NCBI RefSeq assembly: GCF_015482765.1
Contig: NZ_JADMLB010000061.1
Span: 1 to 64,000, forward strand
Length of the DNA: 64,000 nt
Direction: 5' to 3'
Source: Halodesulfovibrio sp.
GTDB lineage: Bacteria > Desulfobacterota > Desulfovibrionia > Desulfovibrionales > Desulfovibrionaceae
Part shown: positions 8,057 to 16,691 of the stretch, piece by piece
Layout of the letters: each line of letters opens with the position of its first letter
How positions within the stretch are numbered: position 1 is the stretch's first letter
Translations under genes and position numbers: made by a program
The notes under the pieces: model-generated
The model's database searches: none
What the model saw: the letters and a program-made list of their open reading frames with translations, nothing else
What the model was told of the DNA's origin: nothing

Positions 8057-9481
8057 TTATTTAATATGGTGTTTTTTCAACAAGGCGTACAGGCGGGATT
8101 GTGAGAGTCCTGAAAGTTCTACAGCCTGTTTAATTGAGCCTTTTGTAGAGTTCAGCAGGTGAGTCAGATAGCTGTGTTCTGCCTTTTCAATGACTGCGTT
8201 TCTGTGTTCCTGCATTGTCGGGAGACCTTCGTCGCTGGCTTCATATGAGAAGTTGGACGGCAGACCTTCCTTCGGTGTTTCATGCGGAGTGATACGGTTT
8301 TTTGCAAGTCGGGCTCGCAATGCCGGTGGCAGATGTTTTATAAAGATGCGGGATTCATTCTTAGACGTTGAGACCATGAATTCAACAGCATTGACGAGTT
8401 CCCTGATGTTTCCCGGCCAGTCGTAATCTTCAAGCGTTGTAAGAACACTTGGGTTGAATGCTTTTGAATCCAGACAGTTTTTCTTAAAGAAAAGTGTCAT
8501 GTAATGGTCAATAAGCAGGGATATATCGCCCCGTCTTTCTCTAAGCGGCGGAAGAGTGATTTTTGCAGCACAGATGCGGAATGCTAAGTCAGTTCTAAAG
8601 GTGCCTTCTGTCTGCATTGCTTCAAGATCTCTGTTGGTTGCAGAGATGAGTCTGAAGTTACAGGGAACTTCCTTTTTGCTGCCAAGCGGACGCACTGTCC
8701 GTTCCTGTAATACACGAAGAAAGGCTTTCTGTGTGGAAAGGGGGAGTTCACCGATTTCATCCAGAAACAATGTGCCGTTGTTAGCTTGGAGAATAAGTCC
8801 TTCTTTATCCTGCAACGCGCCTGTAAATGTACCTTTTTCATGTCCGAAAAGGATGGTTTCAACAAGATTTTCGGGCAGGGCTGCACAGTCTACAACAATG
8901 AAAGGTCCTTTACTGCGTGCGCTGTTGTTGTGCAATGCGCGCGCAAAAAGTTCTTTGCCTGTTCCTGTTTCACCGGAAAGAAGCACGTTCATGTCGCTGT
9001 CTGCAAGTTTTCCGACCTGTTCAAGGCAGCGTGTGATGGCGTTGCTGTCACCAATAATGTTTTCTCTTCGTAAGGCTTGAATTTGACGAACCTTTCGGGA
9101 GGAGAGTTTATCGGAGCGGTATTCAAGTGCATTTGAGAGAGTATCCATAATGGTATGGATGGAGTCTCCCTTTTCCACGTAATCCCATGCACCATTGGAA
9201 ATAGCCAGTTCAGCGGCGTCGGGGTCGCCGTTACCGGTTATGATGATAAGCTCAGGGTGAGCCGGCTGGTTCATAATGTCGGTGATAATATCCATGCCGT
9301 TTCCGTCCGGCAGCTGGACATCAAGGAACACAGCATCAAATTCCTGCTGTGTCGCTTTAAACAGAGCATCATGAATTGTGGCAGCGGAGTCAGCAGCGTA
9401 TCCGAGATGGCGTGCTGCACGGCTAAGCGCATACGTTACTTCAGGATCATCATCAATTATGAGTATTGCTGGTGTATTCAT
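8057..9481 (-). CDS. Sigma-54-dependent response regulator (NtrC/DctD type)
   Basis: A 474-residue activator with three domains: receiver (residues 1-120, phosphoacceptor D54 in FLDVQLPDG), AAA+ (about 140-370, Walker A GETGTGKE at 170-177 and Walker B TLFLDEIGELP), and a C-terminal Fis-type helix-turn-helix (IKQAVELSGLSQSRLYALL). The sigma-54 contact loop reads GTFTGA (217-222) in place of the usual GAFTGA. Its ATG has AAGGA 6 bases upstream and overlaps the kinase end by 29 bases. Likely target: the adjacent frd-fum operon, whose promoter region has a -24/-12 element and tandem palindromes. That link is inference from position. Confidence 0.93.
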   Translation of the reverse strand: MNTPAILIIDDDPEVTYALSRAARHLGYAADSAATIHDALFKATQQEFDAVFLDVQLPDGNGMDIITDIMNQPAHPELIIITGNGDPDAAELAISNGAWDYVEKGDSIHTIMDTLSNALEYRSDKLSSRKVRQIQALRRENIIGDSNAITRCLEQVGKLADSDMNVLLSGETGTGKELFARALHNNSARSKGPFIVVDCAALPENLVETILFGHEKGTFTGALQDKEGLILQANNGTLFLDEIGELPLSTQKAFLRVLQERTVRPLGSKKEVPCNFRLISATNRDLEAMQTEGTFRTDLAFRICAAKITLPPLRERRGDISLLIDHYMTLFFKKNCLDSKAFNPSVLTTLEDYDWPGNIRELVNAVEFMVSTSKNESRIFIKHLPPALRARLAKNRITPHETPKEGLPSNFSYEASDEGLPTMQEHRNAVIEKAEHSYLTHLLNSTKGSIKQAVELSGLSQSRLYALLKKHHIK

Positions 9482-11372
9482 GAGGTTCCTTGTCTGTTGA
9501 GCAGGATTCGTTCAGTAACTGGCGGACTGCTTCACACAGAAGTGCCGGTTCGAACGGTTTTGAGAAAAATTTAGTGACCCCAAGGTCTTCCCATTCGGAA
9601 GGAGTTTCTGCGCACAGGTCGCTTCCTTCCAACCCGCTGTATAAAATTGTCGGCATATTCGGTTTAACGGAATGAATTTCTTTGATGAGCTCAGTTCCAG
9701 TTAAATGCGGCATCATCTGGTCTGTCAACAGCAGGTCAAAATTCTCCGGAGCAGCTTTAAATGCAGTAAGCGCATCCTGACTGTTGGTGAACAGAGATAC
9801 ATTGTAGCCGTAGTGTGTAAATAGTTTTTGAACAGGGTAGGCAAGGTCTTTGTCATCATCTACGAAGAGGATGGATTCTGTGCCGCCCTGAACTTGTATT
9901 GCGTTGAGCGGTTGCGGTGCAACTTCTTCAGACTTGCCGGCATATGGCAGAAGTACTGTGAATGATGTGCCCACATCCGGTGTGCTGTCAACGCTGATGT
10001 GTCCTTTGTTTTGTTTTATAATAGAGGATATTACTGAGAGTCCGAGCCCTGTGCCTCCCACTTTTTTACGGGTTGTATAGAATGGATCATATATTTGATC
10101 GATTAAGTGTTGTGGAATGCCTGTGCCAGTGTCGCGAACTGTAAGGGCGACATAGTGGTAGGCTGCAATTTTCATATGCTGTGCTTCGGCAATGCCTACT
10201 TCACGGATGGCTAGTTCAATATGCAGGCTGCCTTTTTTTCCGTCCATAGCCTGAACAGCGTTAGTGCAAAGGTTCATCAGTATCTGAAGATATTGATCCG
10301 GATCAGCGTAGATGAGTGCTGAATCACATCTGTTGCGGACAGAAACATCAATGGTAGCAGGGATAAACGATTCAAGAAGGCGCATGCATTCTTGCAACAC
10401 AGTTGAAGGACGCATCAGTTGTACATGCGTGCTGTTACGGGTGCTGAATGCTTTAATTTTACGTACCAGCGCCTTGCCGCGGTTTGCAGCTTGAAGAATA
10501 CGACGTAAATCTTCATGGGCAGACATACTTTTCTTTATGTCCAGTAGCGCCAGTTCACTGCACGATATTATCGCCCCGAGAATGTTGTTAAAATCGTGTG
10601 CTATGCCGCCGGCAAAAATACCGATGGCTTCCATTTTCTGTGCATGGCGCAACTCACGTTCCATTTGCTTCCAAGGTTGAATGATCGTGTTAATCATATA
10701 GAAGCTCGCCGGAACAACCAGGAAGAACAGTACAAAGGTTGTACCCACTGATACGATTATAATCGCCTTTTGGACGTGACTTTCTAATTTCTTAGTCAAA
10801 GCATTTTGTTCTGCATCAATGGTATCGATATAGATACCTGTGGCTATCCACAGGTCAGTACCGGGAATCATTTGAGCATAGGCAAGCTTAGGAAGCGGTG
10901 TTTTATTATCCGGTTTGGAAAACCAATAGGTGGTGTATCCGCCACCGTTTTTCGCGGCTTCAGCGAGATCTGCAATGTAGCGGTGTCCATTTTGATCTTC
11001 ATGGGTGAGACGATTGGTATTGATAAATTCTGGGTGAAGGGGGTGAGCAATGTTAATACCTTTTGTGTTGTACACAAAGTAGTATCCGTCAGAATCATAA
11101 CGCAGTTTTTTTACAGCTTTTTGGATTTGAGCCTGATGCTCACTGGGGGGGGTGTTCTTTAGTTGATTGCCCAACAAGTCCGAAATGGTACGAATGGAGT
11201 AGGCTATGCTGCGCTTGTAGCCTGTAAGCATAGATTTTTGCGATTCTACTATCGCATCCTGCTTAACTTTATTCATGTAATAGATGTACGTAATGCCGAT
11301 GGTCGCAGAGAAAAAGAACATAAAGACCAGCAATAACGTAACTCTGTTGGTGATCGTCGGTTGGTCGGACAC
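9453..11372 (-). CDS. Hybrid sensor histidine kinase with Cache sensor domain
   Basis: A membrane sensor of 639 residues: TM1 (about 10-32), an extracytoplasmic single-Cache domain (about 40-200, including YDSDGYYFVY and IPGTDLWIATGIYID), TM2 (about 202-228), HisKA with the phosphorylated His in GGIAHDFNN, HATPase (NLCTNAVQAM, DTGTGIP, GGTGLGLSVI), and a C-terminal receiver (TDQMMP). Cache domains of this kind often bind carboxylates. I chose the GTG at 11372 (MSDQPTIT) because GGAG lies 8 bases upstream; a TTG 57 bases earlier has none. It forms an operon with the sigma-54 regulator and probably senses a C4-dicarboxylate, which is inferred from the neighbouring operon. Confidence 0.9.
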   Translation of the reverse strand: MSDQPTITNRVTLLLVFMFFFSATIGITYIYYMNKVKQDAIVESQKSMLTGYKRSIAYSIRTISDLLGNQLKNTPPSEHQAQIQKAVKKLRYDSDGYYFVYNTKGINIAHPLHPEFINTNRLTHEDQNGHRYIADLAEAAKNGGGYTTYWFSKPDNKTPLPKLAYAQMIPGTDLWIATGIYIDTIDAEQNALTKKLESHVQKAIIIVSVGTTFVLFFLVVPASFYMINTIIQPWKQMERELRHAQKMEAIGIFAGGIAHDFNNILGAIISCSELALLDIKKSMSAHEDLRRILQAANRGKALVRKIKAFSTRNSTHVQLMRPSTVLQECMRLLESFIPATIDVSVRNRCDSALIYADPDQYLQILMNLCTNAVQAMDGKKGSLHIELAIREVGIAEAQHMKIAAYHYVALTVRDTGTGIPQHLIDQIYDPFYTTRKKVGGTGLGLSVISSIIKQNKGHISVDSTPDVGTSFTVLLPYAGKSEEVAPQPLNAIQVQGGTESILFVDDDKDLAYPVQKLFTHYGYNVSLFTNSQDALTAFKAAPENFDLLLTDQMMPHLTGTELIKEIHSVKPNMPTILYSGLEGSDLCAETPSEWEDLGVTKFFSKPFEPALLCEAVRQLLNESCSTDKEPHEYTSNTHN

Positions 11373-11600
11373 TGCACTTACTCCAAACTTGATGAAAGAA
11401 CACGGGTCGACTGTAGGACAAGCTGACAAAAAGGAAAAGGGAAAGGCGCAACTTTGCAGTTTAGCACCAATTTTGAGTGATTACGTAGGTGTTTTTTATG
11501 CTATCTTTGATTCTAATATACTGTTTTTAAAAGAATATTTGTGTGTTGATTGATTCATCAAAGTGTAAAAAGAAGTATTGTTTTTGGAATAAGCAGTTCT

Positions 11601-11650
11601 AGAAAAAACTAAGGGGCAGCACTGACGAGTGTTGCCCCTTAGTTTTTTCT
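11601..11650 (-). terminator. Terminator of the lipoprotein gene
   Basis: A 23-bp stem with one G-U pair and a GACG loop overlaps the stop codon of the lipoprotein gene. Its foot is an A-run/T-run (ACTAAGGGGCA flanked by six A), so it works for the minus strand and perhaps both ways. Confidence 0.85.
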
Positions 11651-13865
11651 ATTGTGTTTTAAAGGTGAGGTGGCCGGAAGCATAACGCTTTGTGTTTGGG
11701 GCTACATTTAGAGTATAAACAAAGCGGACAATATCTGAAGATGTATACGGCTTAATTTGAAGTCTGCAATCTTTCCAGTCAGGCATGTAGTTCCTAAGTT
11801 CAAGGGTCAGCATTGTGTTGCCTCTGACGATGATGGCAAAGTCAATATTTTTTTCACGTACACATTCACCGTTGTCTTTCACGAAGCCATTTGATGAACT
11901 TTCTTCATTTTCAAAGCGAAGCATCACGGATAGTGGTGTTTCTCCTAAGGGATATTCAGGCTGCTCTTCTTTAGGGATTTCTGCAAGGTCATACCACGAT
12001 AATATCCTGCAATTGAACGTAAAGTCAGGGAGAGTTACAATTGGATCCTCATGGTCTGCGGGGTATGTTTGCACTAGAGAAGGGGAGTCAACAAGTTGCA
12101 TGTCAACGATTTGGTTAAGAGCTATTCTGGAAACAAAGCAGCCTTCAAGGGTGTCCTCTGCAATGACTTCCTTGGTTTCAAGATTAATTACCTGCATAGT
12201 AACTTTTTTCTTTTCAACTGAAACATCTTTTAATGTGACGATCTCAACCCAGGAGGGGAGAGTGAATATAAATGAATCGGCAGTAGTTTCAGGTGGAGTT
12301 GTAATGAGCTTTTCTTCAATTAGTGCATCGTCAATTTTGAATGCTAACCCCTCTGGGAGTTTAAACTTTACGCCAACGGATTTTATTAATTCTTCTGAAG
12401 AGATTGCATTGATATCTGTTGTTACAGTCGCAGCTAGTTGAGATTCCACAAGTGAGCATGACGAATTTTTAACAATAGTCGTGTGGTCGCCTCCGCTAAA
12501 GACAAATAGTTTTTTACTACTAGTTCCATCGATAGACTTGATAACTACAGCATCTTCTTCCTCAGCAATGAACGTAATTGTAGCGGTGATTGTTGGATCG
12601 GAGACTGAAGTAAACGTTATTTGATGCGAAGAGCCAACGATAGCCCCGCTATCTAAAAAAAATGTAAACTCGCTACCATTCTCGAATGGTTGAGACGGTG
12701 CTGAAAGTTGAGTGTCCTGATTGGGTGAAAGAGGACTTCCTTCATTAAGGACACCTAGGGCATTGATTGCAGTAACAACATATTCACCAGAATATACAGG
12801 GGTAGGTTCTTTTGTATTATTAGCGGTTGTCTCAGCTATGCTGTCTTCGTTTCCAAGAAGAGTGATTTTGAAATGAAAAGGAATAGGAGTACTGTTTCGA
12901 GGGAGGGGGATTGTAGGTGGTAGGTTTGAATAAGAGCCATCTTCTTTTACTTTGGTTTTCAGAAAACGAACCGGCACTGCTGTATAATTGAATTCTGAAC
13001 TGACGATCTCATTCATCTCTTTGAGAAAATTGATTCTGGATATTTCTTGTTGCTCAGGATCTGTCTCGCTTTTTGCAAGAAGTGAAGAAGCTCTGCTCGT
13101 AATCTCACTTTGATGAGCGGTTATGTAATCTGGAATTGTGGAAGTAAGGTTTGGATTAATGCTTTTTACTGCACCTAAAAAAGTATCACTCTCCATTTTA
13201 TGTACTATGTCGGTAACAGTTGGGATAAAAGTATCCATTGCAATGGCGTCTGTTTCTAAACCTAATCCTAATGTAACTAAAAATGCTTGCTGGAGTACTT
13301 CATGTTTTGAAAGCCCTTCTTGGGCAGGGTCTGCAAAAGGGTTGAAGTGAGGCAATCCATATGTGTTGTGAACAAGTAGAGTGATTTTGCGTTTAATTTG
13401 CTCTGCAGCTTTTTGAGTTTGTGGCCCTTGTTCAAACATAAGAGCGGCGAGAGTTGTAAGCGGCGTAATGTATGGCGAGTCTTTTTCAGACATCATTATA
13501 CCACGTGGTTTAATGTTCACCTGCGTGCCGTCTGCAAAATGCCCTTTTCTTTGCTGGTTAGCATAGAGAATAACAGGGAATTTACTGATGATACTGAGGT
13601 TGGTGAAGTGAATAATGCCATTTTCAGTATAGCCTATATTTTCTAATTCGCCATTAAGCATAATGTCCACGGATGTATTGTGGACTGGAGCTGTTACAAC
13701 TGCGCCTGAGATCGTTTCTGGTGTAGCTGGAGGCGTAATATTTTTTTCCGACCCATTTGATCCTGAAGACTGCTGAAAGGAGAATCCTTTATCATACAGA
13801 TCACAACCAGGCAAAAGAACTGCAGTGCTAAACAATAGAAGTAAGATATAACGTTGTATTTTCAT
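11649..13865 (-). CDS. Large lipoprotein of unknown function
   Basis: The 738 residues start with a lipoprotein signal peptide (MKIQRYILLLLFSTAVLLPGC), with lipidation expected at Cys21. Next comes a Ser/Gly-rich linker, then a segment resembling the carboxypeptidase-regulatory or Ig-like folds of surface lipoproteins (ISGAVVTAPVHNTSVDIML). Then follow a helical region with a TPLTTLAAL motif near residue 140 and a long beta-rich C-terminal half. I recognise no enzyme motif. GGGGG lies just before the ATG. The gene stands alone between two terminator/AT-rich regions. Asp after the lipidated Cys could favour inner-membrane retention by the E. coli rule, but that rule may not hold here. Confidence 0.75.
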   Translation of the reverse strand: MKIQRYILLLLFSTAVLLPGCDLYDKGFSFQQSSGSNGSEKNITPPATPETISGAVVTAPVHNTSVDIMLNGELENIGYTENGIIHFTNLSIISKFPVILYANQQRKGHFADGTQVNIKPRGIMMSEKDSPYITPLTTLAALMFEQGPQTQKAAEQIKRKITLLVHNTYGLPHFNPFADPAQEGLSKHEVLQQAFLVTLGLGLETDAIAMDTFIPTVTDIVHKMESDTFLGAVKSINPNLTSTIPDYITAHQSEITSRASSLLAKSETDPEQQEISRINFLKEMNEIVSSEFNYTAVPVRFLKTKVKEDGSYSNLPPTIPLPRNSTPIPFHFKITLLGNEDSIAETTANNTKEPTPVYSGEYVVTAINALGVLNEGSPLSPNQDTQLSAPSQPFENGSEFTFFLDSGAIVGSSHQITFTSVSDPTITATITFIAEEEDAVVIKSIDGTSSKKLFVFSGGDHTTIVKNSSCSLVESQLAATVTTDINAISSEELIKSVGVKFKLPEGLAFKIDDALIEEKLITTPPETTADSFIFTLPSWVEIVTLKDVSVEKKKVTMQVINLETKEVIAEDTLEGCFVSRIALNQIVDMQLVDSPSLVQTYPADHEDPIVTLPDFTFNCRILSWYDLAEIPKEEQPEYPLGETPLSVMLRFENEESSSNGFVKDNGECVREKNIDFAIIVRGNTMLTLELRNYMPDWKDCRLQIKPYTSSDIVRFVYTLNVAPNTKRYASGHLTFKTQ

Positions 13866-14218
13866 GTTTTCCCCCTAAGACGTGGGAATGTATTCACATA
13901 GTTCCTCTTTTTTTTATATGTTTTTTTATTTTGCAAGTGTTATGCAAATCAGATTTTCTATTTCAATACGTAAAGGCAAATTGTTTGGTTTGTGAAAAAA
14001 CACGAGAGGATATTGGTATAGTATGCATCTATTGTTTTAAAAATATGAATTGTCAAAATAACAAGTTATGAATGTTTAAAAAAAAAATTTAATGATTGTT
14101 GCATCACTATTAACCGTGTAAAGAAAAAATATTATTGTAATATAACAATGAAAAGAAAATTTAAGCGACTGGTAGCGCTTTTATATAAAATGATAACATG
14201 TTTTTGTAAGTTTAATTT

Positions 14219-14250
14219 TTTTTTGAACATAGGGGTATGTGTTCAAAAAA
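14219..14250. repeat. Inverted repeat TTTTTTGAACA / TGTTCAAAAAA
   Basis: Perfect 11-base arms at 14219-14229 and 14240-14250 with a 10-base spacer. The GAACA/TGTTC core returns in the palindrome at 14331-14348, which suggests a repeated operator or structured RNA ends. Confidence 0.45.
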
Positions 14251-14330
14251 TAGTAGAAGTTTTTTTTTGTTACGAGTTTTCATGTTAAAAAAAGGAAAAG
14301 CTTTTTTGGGATTGATGGTATTTCTTCTTC

Positions 14331-14348
14331 AAAATGTGAACACATTTT
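14331..14348. repeat. Palindrome AAAATGTG-AA-CACATTTT
   Basis: Perfect 8-base arms around AA. The core TGTGAACACA shares GAACA with the inverted repeat about 100 bases to the left. It may be an operator for the lipoprotein promoter or for a small transcript ending at 14434. Confidence 0.4.
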
Positions 14349-14392
14349 TTTGTTTTTATCTATTTAATATAGAATGATATATGTTTATCGTC

Positions 14393-14434
14393 ATGCAAAA
14401 GCCCAGAGGACTAAGGTTCTCTGGGCTTTTGCAT
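14393..14434. terminator. Isolated long hairpin, terminator-like
   Basis: Arms 14393-14408 and 14419-14434 pair perfectly over 16 bases and continue for three more pairs to a TAAG loop. The 3' arm contains GGGCTTTTGC, so the stem can act as a terminator in either direction. No gene ends here: the lipoprotein gene starts leftward at 13865 and the peptide transporter starts at 14899. Confidence 0.6.
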
Positions 14435-14657
14435 CGCTCCTTCTAGAAGAGTGAAGTCAAAGAGTCACTAGCATAGAAGTACATTTTTTAAAGTGCATGG
14501 AAGGAGGAAGAGAGTGGAGACTGTGTTTAATTGTGCAACAAGTGGGAGCGTAGGACGGAGCTGATGCTTTCATCACAATGAAAAAATAAGAAAGTGTGAT
14601 GTAATATAATAAAAAAGTTGAACTTCATTTTATAATAGCAGCGCAGTGGCTTGATGT

Positions 14658-14673
14658 TGGCATTTGATATGCT
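14658..14673 (+). promoter_or_regulatory. Candidate sigma-54 promoter of the peptide transporter operon
   Basis: TGGCATTTGATATGCT has GG and GC ten bases apart and matches the -24/-12 element seen before frdC at most positions (TGGCAT...ATGCT). Transcription would start near 14684, giving a leader of about 215 bases. An overlapping GG-N10-GC match begins 12 bases earlier. No activator gene is adjacent. Confidence 0.4.
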
Positions 14674-14898
14674 GATATGCGCAGAAAATGCTGATTTGGT
14701 GGCACTTCATCAGGGTTTTGTGGTTTGATAATATTGGTTTTTTACATTGTTGTATAGAAAGTTAATGTTGTTGGGTGCTTGCGATAAGGTAAACACTGTG
14801 TCATGAGTTAAACGATTTTATACTGTGTTGTTTACTGCCACTTGTTACTTGTTACCTGTTGAAGCGTCGTTGCACTCTTCGACATTAAGGAGGTTAGG

Positions 14899-16632
14899 GT
14901 GAAACGAATTATATTAGCATTTGCATGTGTGCTTTTGATGGCATCTGCTGCTGTTGCAGCATCCCCGAAAGACACATTTGTATTCGAAAGCTATGGTACT
15001 GTCCGTACTCTTGACCCTGCGTGTGCTTATGATGTTGTGTCGCATCAGCGTATCATGAACATTTATGAATCTCTTATCTTTTTTGATGGTTCAGCTACGG
15101 ATAAATTTGCACCGGTTCTCGCTACAGAGGTTCCTTCTGTTGAGAATGGTGGCATTCGTGACGAAGGTAAGACCTACGAGTTTAAAATTCGTAAGGGTGT
15201 GAAGTTCCATAACGGTAACGATCTTACCGCGGAGGACGTTGCATACTCCCTTAAGCGCCACATGGTTGTCGACCAGGAAGGTGGTCCTATGTGGATGATG
15301 CTTGAGGCCGTTGCAGGTGTTTCTTCTACCCGTAAAGATGGTAAAATTATCGACGGAATTTTTGAAACAATTGATAAGTCCATTGACGTAAAAGGTGATT
15401 CCGTAATTATTCATCTTCCAAAGCCATTCCCTCCTTTGCTCGCTGTACTCGCATACTCCTACGGTGGCGTTATTTTAGATAAGGAATGGACTATGGCCAA
15501 CGGTGGTTGGGATGGTACAGTCAAAAATGCAGCTAAATACAACGGTCCGGCTTTTGGTGCAGAACCATTACAGAAAATTGCGAACGGTACCGGCCCGTAC
15601 AAGATGGTGAAATGGGCTCCTTCAAACGAATTTATTTTCCAGCGTAGCGATAACTACTGGGGCGAGAAGCCACAGCTTAACACCGCAATTATCCGTTACA
15701 ACAAAGAATGGAGTTCCCGTAAGCTTGCATTGCAGAATGGTGACGCAGACCGTGTTACTGTTGATGCACAGTACCTTACTGAAGTGCAGGATATGGACAA
15801 TATTAAATTGTTCTCAGTGCCGCAGCTTTCTGTAACTGGCGCTATGTTCTGTCAGAAAATTAACCCTGAAGCGAACCCGAACATTGGTTCAGGCAAGCTC
15901 GACGGTGAGGGTATTCCTTCCGACTTCTTTGCGGATATTAACGTGCGTAAAGCATTCCTGCATGCATTTGATCGCCAGATGTACATTGAAGATGTATGGA
16001 ACAATAACGTTACTATTCCTACTACTCCAAACGCAAAAGGGCTTCCATACTCAAAAGAAGAGCCTGTGTATGAGTATGATTTGGAAAAAGCTGCTGAGTG
16101 CATGAAAAAAGCATGGGGCGGTAAAGTTTGGGAGAAAGGCTTCAAAATGGTTATTACCCACAATACAGGTAATGCCCAGCGCGAAGCAGCAGCGCTTATG
16201 ATTGCTGAAAACATTATGTCCCTGAACCCTAAGTTCCAGATTGAAGTACGTAACGTTGACTGGAAAGATTACAACGTAGCTTACCGTAAATTCCAGTACC
16301 CGCTTTTCATTATCGGTTGGGGTGCAGACTACCCTGATCCTGACAACTTCCTCACTACCTTTATGGCATCAACCGGTGTGTACGGTAAGTACATGGGATA
16401 CAAAAACGAAGAAGTGGATAAGCTTGCACGCTATGCACGTTTCGAGATTGATCCTGAAAAACGCCGTGATGCGTACTACCGCATGCAAGATCTTTGGTAC
16501 GAAGATGCGCCTGGCGTAATTCTTTACCAGAAGGTTGATCACTTTGCGTACCGTTCAAACATCGACGGATTTATACCGCATCCGATGCTCGATCATGAAT
16601 GGGAAAACCTGAAGCTGCTGAAGAAGAATTAA
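14899..16632 (+). CDS. Dipeptide/oligopeptide ABC transporter, substrate-binding protein
   Basis: A 577-residue periplasmic binding protein of the SBP_bac_5 (OppA/DppA) family. The signal peptide is MKRIILAFACVLLMASAAVAA, likely cleaved after AVA. The family lobe sequences are clear, for example KFAPVLATE, YEFKIRKGVKFHNG and LTAEDVAYSLKR. Translation starts at GTG with AAGGAGG about 6 bases upstream. It heads a complete five-gene ABC operon; a hairpin after it probably keeps its transcript more abundant than those of the membrane and ATPase subunits. Peptide is the default substrate, but relatives carry nickel, sugars or other solutes, so the ligand is open. Confidence 0.92.
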   Translation: MKRIILAFACVLLMASAAVAASPKDTFVFESYGTVRTLDPACAYDVVSHQRIMNIYESLIFFDGSATDKFAPVLATEVPSVENGGIRDEGKTYEFKIRKGVKFHNGNDLTAEDVAYSLKRHMVVDQEGGPMWMMLEAVAGVSSTRKDGKIIDGIFETIDKSIDVKGDSVIIHLPKPFPPLLAVLAYSYGGVILDKEWTMANGGWDGTVKNAAKYNGPAFGAEPLQKIANGTGPYKMVKWAPSNEFIFQRSDNYWGEKPQLNTAIIRYNKEWSSRKLALQNGDADRVTVDAQYLTEVQDMDNIKLFSVPQLSVTGAMFCQKINPEANPNIGSGKLDGEGIPSDFFADINVRKAFLHAFDRQMYIEDVWNNNVTIPTTPNAKGLPYSKEEPVYEYDLEKAAECMKKAWGGKVWEKGFKMVITHNTGNAQREAAALMIAENIMSLNPKFQIEVRNVDWKDYNVAYRKFQYPLFIIGWGADYPDPDNFLTTFMASTGVYGKYMGYKNEEVDKLARYARFEIDPEKRRDAYYRMQDLWYEDAPGVILYQKVDHFAYRSNIDGFIPHPMLDHEWENLKLLKKN

Positions 16633-16650
16633 TTAGATAACTCGAAACGC

Positions 16651-16680
16651 AATGCCCCGAAGGTTTTCCTTCGGGGCATT
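16651..16680 (+). terminator. Intercistronic hairpin after the binding-protein gene
   Basis: Perfect 13-bp stem (AATGCCCCGAAGG) with a TTTT loop, followed by TATGGG rather than a long T run. It fits a partial terminator or 3'-end stabiliser, common between binding-protein and permease genes. Confidence 0.65.
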
Positions 16681-16691
16681 TATGGGATGTC

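Larger units (their letters stand above)
13866..14898. other. 1-kb AT-rich intergenic region between divergent transcription units
   Basis: No convincing protein gene. The stretch 13900-14390 is very AT-rich with long T and A runs. It holds two palindromes, an isolated 19-bp hairpin at 14390-14434, and a sigma-54-like promoter near 14658. A 16-codon reading frame starting with GTG at 14514 has a strong AAGGAGG just upstream (METVFNCATSG...), but its length gives no further support. The region must contain the lipoprotein promoter on the minus strand. Confidence 0.6.
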
